In this document: one piece after another, positions 22,701-29,809 of the stretch
Layout: each line of letters opens with the position of its first letter
Position numbering within the stretch: position 1 is the first letter of the stretch
From: Mangrovimicrobium sediminis
GTDB lineage: Bacteria > Pseudomonadota > Gammaproteobacteria > Pseudomonadales > Halieaceae
NCBI RefSeq assembly: GCF_004745945.1
Contig: NZ_SRLE01000009.1
Location: forward strand, 62,001 to 126,000
Direction of reading: 5' to 3'
DNA length: 64,000 nucleotides
Notes under the pieces: model-generated
What the model was told of the DNA's origin: nothing
Database searches by the model: none
The model's input: only the letters and a program-made list of their open reading frames with translations
Translations under genes and position numbers: made by a program

Positions 22701-23092
22701 ATCCAGTTGGCCACCACCGGTGGCAGGCGGTCGACGTTGGAGTACAGCTTGTTGTAGGTGTTGAGGATCGAGTCCTCGCGGTCCTCGCCCACGAAGAAGC
22801 GCAGTGTGGCGGAGGCGCGGCCGGTGGCCGAGGACGAGTAGACATGCTCCACCCCCGGAATCTGCGCCAGCAGTTTCTCCATGGGAATGGTGACCTGCCG
22901 CTCCACCTGGCGCGCGGACAGGCCCGGGGCCTCGACCAGCACGTCCACCATGGGGACGACAATCTGCGGCTCCTCCTCGCGCGGGGTGAAGTACAGCGCG
23001 AGGATGCCCGCCAGCACGCCCACCACGAATATGAGCTTGGGCAGGCCGCCACCGAGGGTGTAACGGACCAGGCGATCGACGGGATGGGACAT
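19778..23092 (-). CDS. RND superfamily efflux pump, inner-membrane subunit
   Basis: 1,104 residues with the AcrB/HAE-like layout: first transmembrane helix near residues 17-36, large periplasmic loop, six-helix block from about 350 to 560, second large loop, final helices. The proton-relay acidic pair in TM4 is visible at Asp417-Asp418 in ALGLLVDDPITGVDNI. The conserved GVDNI replaces the more usual VVENV. It lies between the DUF2892 gene and the adaptor gene, all on the minus strand. Substrates cannot be read; the operon is probably inducible through the operator upstream of the DUF2892 gene. Confidence 0.93.
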   Translation of the reverse strand: MSHPVDRLVRYTLGGGLPKLIFVVGVLAGILALYFTPREEEPQIVVPMVDVLVEAPGLSARQVERQVTIPMEKLLAQIPGVEHVYSSSATGRASATLRFFVGEDREDSILNTYNKLYSNVDRLPPVVANWMVRPVEVDDVPIVMLALWSEDPQRYSDFELRRMADEVSTFLQGIPSTSEVNVVGGRPRTVRILLDPESLGARRTTAQDIVGALSVSNVLRSAGNWTLGNQSIALEGGDVLRDVGELRELVVNVIDGVPVYLRDVARVVDGPDEADNYTWIGFAPGHPLGELADRPMVAISVAKQRGTNAVSVARAIHEVMGELQQELLPPEVHVEVLRDYGQTANEKVNNLTSSLGFAIVTVVVFIGVFLGWRQAVVVGLAVPICYGITLALDMMLGYTINRVTLFALILALGLLVDDPITGVDNISRFMGRRDLPLKERVVQAIGEIRVPLIMSTLTIVLAFLPLAAITGMMGPYMAPMAFNVPASVIASTFVAFLVTPWLACKLLKEAGPEEEGPTDGGLYAKMMAPILDSKGRGKWILWLVLFLFFATAMLPVLRLVPLKLLPFDNKNEVQVLIDMPESASLEATAALARDIAAEVKRVPEVRAVAAFVGQPSPIDFNGLVRRYYMRSGPHMGELRLTLADKADRAQQSHALVLRLRELLAPYSRDGISVKVVEVPPGPPVLSTLVAEIYGGPVTPYAVQKDAARALIARLSREAHVVEIDSTIEADKPRLRFVTDRQKAALSGIAADDVAQTLAMANAGFNAGFVQLERESRPLPIELRLDPAQRIVENDFERLLVRGRQGVAKASTAEGLEIAPQPLAALGELGAFERSDADQAIHHKDLRPVVYVMAELNGRTPADIIADVHSDMGEPAGEANSWEGRTFLTSGAGDGWQMPEGTDLKWTGEGEWRITKDVFRDMGLGYAFALAAIFFVLRVQTSSNTLSLIIMLAIPLTVIGIMPGFWLMNQFGERSVAGAPDPVLFTATAMIGMIALAGIVVRNSLILVEFITQARERGANIRDALLQAGSVRMRPVLLTAGTTMLGNLVITLDPVFSGLALAIIFGIVASTAFTLVVVPVVYLLVFGGQEDNAAAPGAAPEDAQS

Positions 23093-23119
23093 GCGCTTCC
23101 CCGGGTGACTAGCGGGTGT

Positions 23120-23323
23120 TTACTCGAACGCGCAGCCGGGCTGACGGCCCAGCTTGCGCAGGATGATGGCCAGCGGGCAGAAACCGGTAAAGGCCGCCTG
23201 CAGCATGTTGACCCCGACAAACGCGGTAAACCACAGCCAGTACACCGAGTGCAGCTGGCTCAGCGCCAGGCTCAGCAGGATAAAGGTCCCGGCAAATGCA
23301 AACACCATTTTGTCGACGTTCAT
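23120..23323 (-). CDS. DUF2892 (YgaP-like) small membrane protein
   Basis: 67 residues with two hydrophobic helices ([18 protein letters not shown] and the segment around [17 protein letters not shown]) followed by [11 protein letters not shown], the DUF2892 pattern that matches the membrane tail of the rhodanese YgaP. ATG 23,323 has a strong GAGGAGG ribosome-binding site; the longer frame has none. DUF2892 proteins often accompany sulfide/persulfide or redox-stress genes controlled by ArsR-family repressors. First gene of the RND operon, 27 bases ahead of the pump. Confidence 0.88.
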   Translation of the reverse strand: MNVDKMVFAFAGTFILLSLALSQLHSVYWLWFTAFVGVNMLQAAFTGFCPLAIILRKLGRQPGCAFE

Positions 23324-23386
23324 GGTCGCCTCCTCGCAGAAGATGGGGGAGGACCGCGCACAGCGCTCCATCCTCCCGACCCGCGC

Positions 23387-23422
23387 TATATTAGTAACTT
23401 CTTATATTAGTATCAACTAATA
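23387..23422 (-). promoter_or_regulatory. Promoter with overlapping repeat operator for the DUF2892-RND operon
   Basis: On the minus strand TTGATA (23,416-23,411) and TAATAT (23,393-23,388) are exactly 17 bases apart. The same 36 bases contain a perfect inverted repeat TATTAGT-ATCA-ACTAATA (23,405-23,422) and two direct copies of TATATTAGTA (23,387 and 23,403, 16 bases apart), so a bound repressor would cover both promoter boxes. The AT-rich ATTAG/CTAAT half-sites resemble ArsR/BigR-type operators. No such repressor gene is in the window. Confidence 0.75.
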
Positions 23423-23481
23423 CATAGCGCGACCATGACCCGGATCAACCGCTCAGGCGACCTGCCGGCAGGAGCCGCGGC

Positions 23482-23958
23482 TCAGTACAGCTTGAGCTTC
23501 ACCTTCGCCGGCTCGCAGTGGTTCACATGCACCGAGTAGTGGTAGATGCCCTTCGGCGTGTTCTTTTCCTTCACCCGGCAGCGCAGCTTGCCCTTCTTGT
23601 TGCTGCTGAAGCTGCAGGCGTTGTCGCCCTTTTCCACGAAGGGATTCTCGCTGCCCTGGTCGAACATCACGCTGAAGCTCTCGCTGCCGTCCATCGCCCA
23701 GGTCACGTGTTTTTCCTGCCGCGTACAGATACAGCCGGTGTCCTTCGGGCAGTCGTCGCGCCCGTGGGCGTCGTGGTTGCTGCAGTTGTCGTGGTCGCCC
23801 TTGAAATAGGCAGTCACCCTGCAGCTGCCATCGGTGTCCACTGCCTTGACCCACACTTTCTGCTCGACGGTTTCCGCGCGCAGCGCCGCGCTGAAACAGG
23901 CCGCCAGAAACATCAGGCAGATAATGAACGACTTGGATAAACGGGTGGATCGGGGCAT
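23482..23958 (-). CDS. Secreted cysteine-rich protein of unknown function
   Basis: 158 residues. An N-terminal signal peptide is visible (basic MPRSTRLSK, hydrophobic SFIICLMFLAACFSAAL, then a likely cut near ALRAE). The mature part has about nine Cys residues, including DNCSNHDAHGRDDCPKDTGC and ICTR, suggesting disulfides or metal binding, plus a C-terminal HYSVHVNHCEPAKVKLKLY. No family recognised. A ribosome-binding AGAGG lies upstream of the ATG. Monocistronic on the minus strand, divergent from the fasciclin gene. Confidence 0.7.
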   Translation of the reverse strand: MPRSTRLSKSFIICLMFLAACFSAALRAETVEQKVWVKAVDTDGSCRVTAYFKGDHDNCSNHDAHGRDDCPKDTGCICTRQEKHVTWAMDGSESFSVMFDQGSENPFVEKGDNACSFSSNKKGKLRCRVKEKNTPKGIYHYSVHVNHCEPAKVKLKLY

Positions 23959-24026
23959 GGCGAGACCTCTTGTTTTATTGGCTCAGGTAAACCCCACAGG
24001 CGAACGACGCGCGGGGCACGCTCAGT

Positions 24027-24041
24027 ATAGTCGACGACTAT
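24027..24041. promoter_or_regulatory. Short palindrome in the divergent spacer
   Basis: ATAGTCG-A-CGACTAT, 15 bases with 7-base arms, sits between the cysteine-rich protein gene and the fasciclin gene. It is a candidate operator; nothing else supports it. Confidence 0.3.
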
Positions 24042-24179
24042 CGGCGCGCAGCATACATCCGTTTGCGCAACCCGTACGTATTTTTACCAGCACGACGCTG
24101 GCGTGCATGAGGTCCGGCATTTAATGCGGTTTTGCGCCAGCGGCGGCATTCACCCGACGATAAACCGAAGGAGAGAATG

Positions 24180-24698
24180 ATGAAACTCAAAGCGCTGATC
24201 GCTGCCACCACCCTCGCCCTGGGATTTGCCAGCGGTACCAAGGCACAGGGTTTCGCTGATTGCGCCGCCACCGGGAACGCCAGCTTCGATGGCACGGTGG
24301 TCGACGCCGCTATCGCTACGCCGGAACTGAGCACACTGGTAAACGCTGTTGTCGCCGCCGGACTGGCGGACGCTCTGGCCACCACAGACAACATCACCGT
24401 GTTCGCGCCGACCAACGACGCCTTCGCCGCACTGCCAGAACCCGTCCTCAATGCCGTGCTGGCGAGCCCAGACCTGCTCAGCGCCGTACTCACCTACCAC
24501 GTGGTGCCCACCACTAATGCCGACCCACGCAAATACTTCACCGTGTCGCGCCGGCCCACCCTGCAGGGGCAGAACGTGTACTTCGCATGGTCCGACGGAG
24601 CGGCACGCGTGAACAACGCGGCGGTCACCTGCCAGGGCGTTGAGGTGGATAATGGGGTCGTCTACCTGATCGACAGCGTGCTGCTGCCCAATCTCTGA
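24180..24698 (+). CDS. Secreted fasciclin (FAS1) domain protein
   Basis: 172 residues from the ATG at 24,180, chosen over 24,177 because AAGGAG at 24,168-24,173 is then 6 bases away. A signal peptide (MKLKALIAATTLALGFASGTKA) precedes a single FAS1 domain: TVVDAAIATPELSTLVNAV, NITVFAPTNDAFAALP, LLSAVLTYHVVP and the closing GVVYLIDSVLLP. FAS1 domains mediate adhesion or protein contacts outside the cell. Two Cys residues (CAATG and TCQG) may form a disulfide. Convergent with the diguanylate cyclase gene. Confidence 0.92.
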   Translation: MKLKALIAATTLALGFASGTKAQGFADCAATGNASFDGTVVDAAIATPELSTLVNAVVAAGLADALATTDNITVFAPTNDAFAALPEPVLNAVLASPDLLSAVLTYHVVPTTNADPRKYFTVSRRPTLQGQNVYFAWSDGAARVNNAAVTCQGVEVDNGVVYLIDSVLLPNL

Positions 24699-24710
24699 GT
24701 ACGGCGGCAG

Positions 24711-25430
24711 TCAGCCGCGCACGCGCTGCCGGCTGCCGACAGTCACCATGCCGGCGGACAGGCGCTCGGCGGAGGAGGAGGCACGCACCGCGCGGTTGCG
24801 GCCGGAATTCTTCGCCACGTAGAGCGCTTCGTCCGCGCGATTGACCAGGATCTGGAAGTCCACGTCGCGGTCGAGGGTGGCGACACCCAGGCTCGCGGTC
24901 ATATTGACCGGGTGCTTGTCCGCATAGAGGAAACCGGCCCGGGCGATCGCCAGGCGCAGGGACTCCGCGCGCTTCATCGCCTCCTCCCGGCCACAGCCGG
25001 GCAGGACGGCGATAAACTCCTCGCCGCCGAGGCGACCGAGGAATTCACGCTGCCCGAGCACCCGCCGCGAGGCGTTGACGATAACGCGCAGGGCGCGATC
25101 GCCGGCACCATGGCCCAGGGTATCGTTGATCTTCTTGAAGTGATCGACGTCGAACAGGACGATGGAAAAGGGTTCGACCTCGCCGTGGGCGTGCTCAACC
25201 AGCTTGAAGCCCTGCTCGAAAACGCTGCCGCGATTGGCGATGCCGGTCAGGTAGTCAGTATGCGCCAGCTTGCGTTGCTGCATCAGTGCGAACAGCAGCC
25301 AGCCCGCGGTTCCCCCCAGTAGCAGGAAGGCCACGCCGACGCTGATCAGCACCCCGATACTTACCTGCATTTGCCCCGACTTCCAGTCCCATGGCTTTTG
25401 ATAGTAGCCGCTCGCTTGAGGCAGCGCCAT
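24711..25430 (-). CDS. Membrane-anchored diguanylate cyclase (GGDEF)
   Basis: 239 residues that would make cyclic di-GMP. One transmembrane helix (about residues 22-48, VSIGVLISVGVAFLLLGG) leads directly into a GGDEF domain: HTDYLTGIANRGS, LFDVDHFKKINDTLGHGAGD, active-site RLGGEEF, then ASLGVA and ADEALYVAKNSGRNR. The inhibitory RxxD motif five residues ahead of the active site is replaced by REFL, so product inhibition is probably lost. There is no separate sensor domain. The start at 25,430 is preferred for AGGTGA upstream; an in-frame ATG at 25,370 would still keep the helix. Confidence 0.92.
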   Translation of the reverse strand: MALPQASGYYQKPWDWKSGQMQVSIGVLISVGVAFLLLGGTAGWLLFALMQQRKLAHTDYLTGIANRGSVFEQGFKLVEHAHGEVEPFSIVLFDVDHFKKINDTLGHGAGDRALRVIVNASRRVLGQREFLGRLGGEEFIAVLPGCGREEAMKRAESLRLAIARAGFLYADKHPVNMTASLGVATLDRDVDFQILVNRADEALYVAKNSGRNRAVRASSSAERLSAGMVTVGSRQRVRG

Positions 25431-25500
25431 TGCTCACCTGGGCCAGCTGCCAACCCAGTCACAGCCGCGCGGCGGGTTTACCGCGAAATTGCGCGCCGGT

Positions 25501-26094
25501 TCACGCCGCACCGGGCGGTGTATAGCGGCTGTCGATTTCCTCGATCATGCGCTCCACCCGGGCCAGTGCCTCCGCGTGCCCCTGCTCGATACCGAACTCG
25601 CGCTCGGTGGCCAGGCTGCGCGCCAGGGAGTTGAGCATCAGCGAGAGCATGGCCGCAGTGATGCCGTGCTGCTCCAGGCTCTGCGGGTCCACCACCCGTT
25701 CCAGCAGGGCCACCTGCTCGGCGCGGAAGCGGCTGCTGAAGGCGGCAATCTCCCGCTTGATCTTCGGCTTGTGGTTGGCCAGCGCGAGGAACTCGTTGAG
25801 CATCACGCCGCGCGAGTCGCACATCATGCGCCACAGGTCGCGCAGCGGCGTGGCGGAGGCGGTGATTTCGCCCTGGCGCTCGGACAGGCCCGAAAAATAC
25901 CACGCATAGACCGCCAGGTAGAGGTCGTCCATGGAACTGAAATAGTAGTGCACCAGCTGCGGCTTGAGCCCGGCCGCCGCAGCCACCCGGCGTGAGGTGA
26001 CCGAGGCGTAGCCGGACTCCAGCATCAGCTCCGCCGCCGCCTGGATCAGCTTGTCGCGGGAGGATTCACGGGTCGCGCGGGAGCCTTGCATCAT
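25501..26094 (-). CDS. TetR family transcriptional regulator
   Basis: 197 residues from the first of two adjacent ATGs (26,094), preceded by GGA at suitable spacing. N-terminal helix-turn-helix: SRDKLIQAAAELMLESGYAS, VTSRRVAAAAGLKPQLVHYY, FSSMDDLYLAVYAWY. The ligand-binding half has no known match. It lies 61 bases downstream of the TonB receptor gene on the same strand. I infer that it controls the TonB/SnoaL/amidohydrolase/P450 group through the CTGAGC-N4-GCTCAG operators at 29.56 and 29.68 kb. Confidence 0.9.
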   Translation of the reverse strand: MMQGSRATRESSRDKLIQAAAELMLESGYASVTSRRVAAAAGLKPQLVHYYFSSMDDLYLAVYAWYFSGLSERQGEITASATPLRDLWRMMCDSRGVMLNEFLALANHKPKIKREIAAFSSRFRAEQVALLERVVDPQSLEQHGITAAMLSLMLNSLARSLATEREFGIEQGHAEALARVERMIEEIDSRYTPPGAA

Positions 26095-26155
26095 TGTGTC
26101 CGGAGTAAAAACGGCGGCGGCCCCGGTGAGCCGCCGCGGGAGCGGCGCGAACGCC

Positions 26156-28525
26156 CTAGAAACGCAGGGTGAAACGCACCCAGAGTTCCCGGCCGCGCTC
26201 GGCCACACAACCCAGTTCGTCGGAACCCGCGGGGCCCTTCTCCGCGCCCCCGGCGATCTGCCCGCCGAAGATGGTGCCGTTCTGGGTGTTGGAATTGGAG
26301 CACACGCCGGCGGTGATTTCATCCTCGAGGTTGTTGGCGATGAGCGCCACGTCCCAGATGTCGTCCGCGCCGCGCAGAGTCACGCTGGCGCTGGTCTTGA
26401 AGTAGCTGTCCTGCTTGTACTCGGGCAGCTCGACGAGGTTGGTGAAGTACTCGTCGCTGTAGCGGGTGCTGGCGCCCAGTTCCCAGGCCATGCCGTTGGA
26501 CAGCGGAATGCTGTAATCGAAGCCCACGCTGGCGGTCCACTCCGGCGCGCGCACCAGCGGCTCGTCGCCGAGGTCCTGGGAGGTGAACAGGCCGGTGTCC
26601 GGGTTGCGCAGCCGGTTACAGCCCTCGGCGATGGTCTGGCCGTTGCCGCAGGGGGCGTTGGGGAACTTGTCGAACTCCGCGATGTTGTAGTTCACCGCGC
26701 CGAACAGGGTCAGGTTGGGCGCGTTCTGCGGCGAGAAGGTGAAGTCGGCATCGAAGCCCTGCACTACCGCCGAGGCGGCGTTGATGGTGCGCAGCAGGAT
26801 GGCACCGGTGTCGGAGAGGTCGTTGGCGCCCACCTGCAGGTCGGTGTACTCGTAGTAGTAGACCGCGGCGTTGGCGGCCAGGCTGCCCTCGAAGGCGAGC
26901 AGCTTGACGCCGGCCTCCACGCCCTCGGCCTCCTCGTCCTCGAAGGCGGACAGAGTGCTCTCCGTCGGTGAGATAACCGTGTTGAAGGAGCCGGACTTGA
27001 AGCCCTGGCGGTAGGAGGCGAACAGGGTCAGCGTGTCCGAGGGCGTCCAGGTCAGGGACAGCTCGGGCGAGACATCGCTGGCATCCAGGTCCGGGTCGGG
27101 CAGGTCGATCTCGCGGCCGTCCTGGAGGTAGTCGTAGAAGCGGTGGTGGCGTTCCTCCTCGGTGTAGCGCGCGCCGGCGGCGATCTCGAACTGGTCGGTG
27201 ATCTGCCACAGCACCTGGCCGAAGGCGGACATCGACTCGATGTCGATGGTGTGCAGGCCCGACTGCAGCAGCGGCGGCAGGCCGAACACGGTGTTGGCGC
27301 GCAGGCGGTTGCGCACGTCCATGTCGCTGTCCAGGTAGAAGGCGCCGACCATGAAGTTGATCGGGCTGTCGCTGAAGTTGGAGGTCAGGCGCAGTTCCTG
27401 GCTGAACTGTTCGGTGCCGAAGGTGAAGTCCGCAGCGATGGTCGGGTTGCTGCTGCCGCTGCCGCGGATCAGGTTGTCCTGGTGGATATCGTAGTAGCCG
27501 GTGACCGAGGTCAGGGTCAGCTCCGGCGTGAATTCGAAGTCCTGTTCCAGGGTGCCGAACCACTGCTCGGAGTCCATGAACGGCACGCCGCCGTTGCGCA
27601 CGCCGGGCCAGAACGCAGGGTCGAAATCGCCGAGCTGGGTCTTGCCGTCCAGCTTGCAGTCCGCGTCGCCGATAAAGGGAATGCCGATACCCTCGACGCC
27701 GCCGGTGCCATCGGGGCAGAACACCAGCTGGCCGTCGCCGCCGCTGCCTTCCATGCTGTCGTCGGAGTAATTGAGCTTGAAGCGCGCGCTGTACCAGTCG
27801 ACCGGATCGAGCAGCGCGGTGCCGCGCAGGATCACCGTCTCGCGCGGGGCGAAGTCGCGGTGTTTCGGCGCCACGTTGCCGAGGCCGGGCAGTGGCTCGC
27901 CGGTGTTCTCGAAGTAGCCGTCCATGTCCGAGTAGCTGGCGGCCAGGCGCAGCTTGGCCCAGTCGCCGACCGGGCCGGAGGCGATACCCTCGACGATGTT
28001 CTGCTTGGCCTCGCTCTCGTAGCCGACACGGGCGAGGAATTCGCGCTCGTCGGTCGGGTCCTTGGAGCGCATCGAGATCACGCCCGCGGTACTGTTCTTG
28101 CCGTAGAACAGTGCCTGCGGCCCCTTGAGCACCTCCACCTGACCGACGTCGAACATACCGATGGCGTAGGCGTAACCCTGGGTGAGGGACAGGCCGTCGA
28201 TGTTCAGCGATACCGACTGGTCGACGGTGGCGGTCTGCGAGGTGGGCCCGATGCCGCGCAACGAGGTCTGCATCCCCACCGTGCCCACCGACTCGCCCAT
28301 GACGAAGCCGGGCACGCGCTGGGCCACCGCGTACATGTCCTGCACCTGGTAGCGCTCCAGGAGATCCGCGCTCAGCACCGAGGCCACTACCGGCACCTTG
28401 AGCAGTGACTCCTCGCGTTTGCGCGCGGTCACCACAACTTCCTCCAGTGCCTGGGCCAGGGCGAGGGCGGGTTCCAGGGCGAGGCTGGCGCCCACGGCGA
28501 TCATCACTGCTTGCTTCAATTTCAT
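26156..28525 (-). CDS. TonB-dependent outer-membrane receptor
   Basis: 789 residues. Signal peptide (MKLKQAVMIAVGASLALEPALALA), TonB box-like EEVVVTARKREES, plug domain with LSADLLERYQVQDMYAVAQR, VEVLKGPQALFYGKNSTAGV, and a 22-strand-type barrel ending in aromatic RELWVRFTLRF. It belongs to the large marine TonB receptor group with VVVTARKREE after the signal. The substrate is unknown; linkage to a SnoaL-like protein, amidohydrolase and P450 suggests uptake of a hydrophobic or aromatic organic compound rather than iron, an inference. Confidence 0.94.
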   Translation of the reverse strand: MKLKQAVMIAVGASLALEPALALAQALEEVVVTARKREESLLKVPVVASVLSADLLERYQVQDMYAVAQRVPGFVMGESVGTVGMQTSLRGIGPTSQTATVDQSVSLNIDGLSLTQGYAYAIGMFDVGQVEVLKGPQALFYGKNSTAGVISMRSKDPTDEREFLARVGYESEAKQNIVEGIASGPVGDWAKLRLAASYSDMDGYFENTGEPLPGLGNVAPKHRDFAPRETVILRGTALLDPVDWYSARFKLNYSDDSMEGSGGDGQLVFCPDGTGGVEGIGIPFIGDADCKLDGKTQLGDFDPAFWPGVRNGGVPFMDSEQWFGTLEQDFEFTPELTLTSVTGYYDIHQDNLIRGSGSSNPTIAADFTFGTEQFSQELRLTSNFSDSPINFMVGAFYLDSDMDVRNRLRANTVFGLPPLLQSGLHTIDIESMSAFGQVLWQITDQFEIAAGARYTEEERHHRFYDYLQDGREIDLPDPDLDASDVSPELSLTWTPSDTLTLFASYRQGFKSGSFNTVISPTESTLSAFEDEEAEGVEAGVKLLAFEGSLAANAAVYYYEYTDLQVGANDLSDTGAILLRTINAASAVVQGFDADFTFSPQNAPNLTLFGAVNYNIAEFDKFPNAPCGNGQTIAEGCNRLRNPDTGLFTSQDLGDEPLVRAPEWTASVGFDYSIPLSNGMAWELGASTRYSDEYFTNLVELPEYKQDSYFKTSASVTLRGADDIWDVALIANNLEDEITAGVCSNSNTQNGTIFGGQIAGGAEKGPAGSDELGCVAERGRELWVRFTLRF

Positions 28526-28570
28526 GGTGAATTCCTTGTGCGTCTTCTTATTGGTGTCTGTCGTGGAAGC

Positions 28571-28615
28571 GTGTTGCTGGGTTCGTGCTTGCTGGGTCCA
28601 TGTTTGCCGGGCTGG
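28571..28615. repeat. Three imperfect ~15-bp repeats
   Basis: GTGTTGCTGGGTTC, GTGCTTGCTGGGTCC and ATGTTTGCCGGGCTGG follow one another directly in the leader of the TonB receptor gene (28,571-28,584, 28,585-28,599, 28,600-28,615). Confidence 0.5.
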
Positions 28616-28694
28616 ACTCTACCGACTGCCCGGCTCGTGATTCCCCGTGCGCCAGGCTATCGCTGGGCGAACCTGCGCGCGGTTATTGTTTTTC

Positions 28695-28798
28695 CGGGTC
28701 TCTCTTGCGGTTCTCTCTTGCAGCTCTTTCCTTCGGTTCACTCTTTAAAGTCAGTTGTCCGATCCACTCCTCCGACTCACTCTTCCGGCTCACTCCTC
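28695..28798. repeat. Tandem array of eight degenerate 13-bp units
   Basis: Units begin at 28,695, 28,708, 28,721, 28,734, 28,747, 28,760, 28,773 and 28,786, for example CGGGTCTCTCTTG, CGGTTCTCTCTTG, CGGTTCACTCTTT, CGATCCACTCCTC, CGACTCACTCTTC and CGGCTCACTCCTC. The 13-base phase is exact over 104 bases although one unit (28,747) is strongly diverged. The array lies between the SnoaL-like gene and the TonB receptor gene and its last unit runs into the 3' end of the former. Confidence 0.8.
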
Positions 28799-29314
28799 GG
28801 ACCAGGCGCGCTTGCTCAGGCCCGTATGGTCGAAGGTGGGGGCGTCCAGCGGCGGCATCTGCGGCGGCGGGCCGAAGTCGGGGTTCGGGAACAGCGGGCC
28901 GCTGATGTCCGCGGGCCCCAGGTAGTGGGTCTGGAACAGCCGCCAGTGGAAGCGCCAGCGGCCCTCCTGCTCGACGAAGCGCTCGTAATAGATGCCGATG
29001 CTGCAGCCCGGCCGGCCGTCGGCGAAGATGTTGTTCTCGGTGACGTAGGTGCGCGCGGTCGCGGTGCCCTCCTCCTCGCCCAGTTCCAGTAGGGGTGTGC
29101 GGAAGGTCATGAGCACGCGCTCGAAATTGGGCAGCAGGCGGCGCAGGTTGTCGACGATGTCCGCGCGGCCACGCTGGATGCGCCCGCCAATGCGCCACTG
29201 TGCATCCTCGGTGAAACAGTCGCCGAAGGCCTCCAGGTCCTTGCGCCAGACCGCATCGGCGTAGCGCGCGTGGAGCTGGCGAATGGCGCACTCGACTTCA
29301 GAGAATCGGCTCAT
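28790..29314 (-). CDS. SnoaL-like / NTF2-fold protein
   Basis: 174 residues with the cone-shaped NTF2-like fold of SnoaL-type cyclases, hydroxysteroid isomerases and ring-dioxygenase small subunits. Seen: AIRQLHARYADAVWRKDLEAF, FTEDAQWRIGG, RTYVTENNIFADGRPG, YYERFVEQEGRWRFHWRLF, typical of the SnoaL_4 group. A Pro-rich C-terminal tail (PDFGPPPQMPPLD) follows. The catalysed reaction cannot be assigned. It is transcribed away from the mirror-image promoter at 29,609-29,581 and lies upstream of the TonB receptor on the same strand. Confidence 0.82.
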   Translation of the reverse strand: MSRFSEVECAIRQLHARYADAVWRKDLEAFGDCFTEDAQWRIGGRIQRGRADIVDNLRRLLPNFERVLMTFRTPLLELGEEEGTATARTYVTENNIFADGRPGCSIGIYYERFVEQEGRWRFHWRLFQTHYLGPADISGPLFPNPDFGPPPQMPPLDAPTFDHTGLSKRAWSEE

Positions 29315-29563
29315 GGGTGGTCTCCGCAGGGGCTGGCCCGCCGCGCACGTGTGTGCGGCGCCCGAAGCTCGGGAGCGCTGGAAAACAGCGGACGGGACGG
29401 GTGCTCTCGCATTTTTATTATTGCCTGCTCCGCGAGGTCGCGTGGCTGGTACCGGGCCAATACCTGTTGGCCAGAAACTACCCGGCTAACACTAGAGACA
29501 AGTACCAAAGGCTAATACCGCAACAGTGCCAGGTCGGCAGCATGGAGGGCACCGCAGACGGCA

Positions 29564-29609
29564 CTGAGCAATTGCTCAGGAAACTACGCCGTAGCATTAC
29601 GCTTGTCAA
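29564..29609 (-). promoter_or_regulatory. Leftward promoter plus palindromic operator (SnoaL-like side)
   Basis: On the minus strand TTGACA (29,609-29,604), a 17-base spacer and TAGTTT (29,586-29,581) are followed at once by CCTGAGCAATTGCTCAG; CTGAGCAATTGCTCAG (29,564-29,579) is a perfect 16-base palindrome covering the expected transcription start. The layout is the mirror image of the module at 29,653-29,700. Confidence 0.8.
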
Positions 29610-29652
29610 CCCGACAGGCTGCGCCACACCCGGGCTGGCCGCCCCGCTCGCC

Positions 29653-29700
29653 TTGACACCCCGAAATAGGAAGAGTAGTTTCCTGAGCGACTGCTCAGGA
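29653..29700 (+). promoter_or_regulatory. Rightward promoter plus palindromic operator (amidohydrolase-P450 side)
   Basis: TTGACA (29,653-29,658), a 17-base spacer and TAGTTT (29,676-29,681) run into TCCTGAGC-GACT-GCTCAGGA (29,681-29,700), with perfect 8-base arms. It shares 22 of 24 bases with the leftward site, in opposite orientation. A repressor bound here would block the start of transcription; the TetR protein encoded at 25.5-26.1 kb is the nearest candidate. Confidence 0.8.
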
Positions 29701-29809
29701 TTTGCAGCACGCAGTTCCCCGGCCGAAAACCGCCTCTGCGAGAGGCGCGACCGATAACAGCACGGCCAGCTGCAAACCCGGGCGACCACCCCAGCATCGG
29801 GAGGACTCC

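Larger units (their letters stand above)
29315..29809. other. Divergent regulatory region between SnoaL-like and amidohydrolase genes
   Basis: 495 bases with no gene. It holds two mirror-image promoter/operator modules (listed separately). Between the left promoter and the SnoaL-like start lie about 260 bases of leader with no clear ORF; no riboswitch was recognised. Confidence 0.6.

Noticed and set aside
19784-23410. Long plus-strand frames across the RND operon
   Set aside because: Antisense shadows rich in Arg/His/Gln with no motif, while the minus-strand genes have clear family signatures.
28695-28798. Possible CRISPR array
   Set aside because: The units are 13 bases in direct tandem without spacers and no cas genes are in the window.
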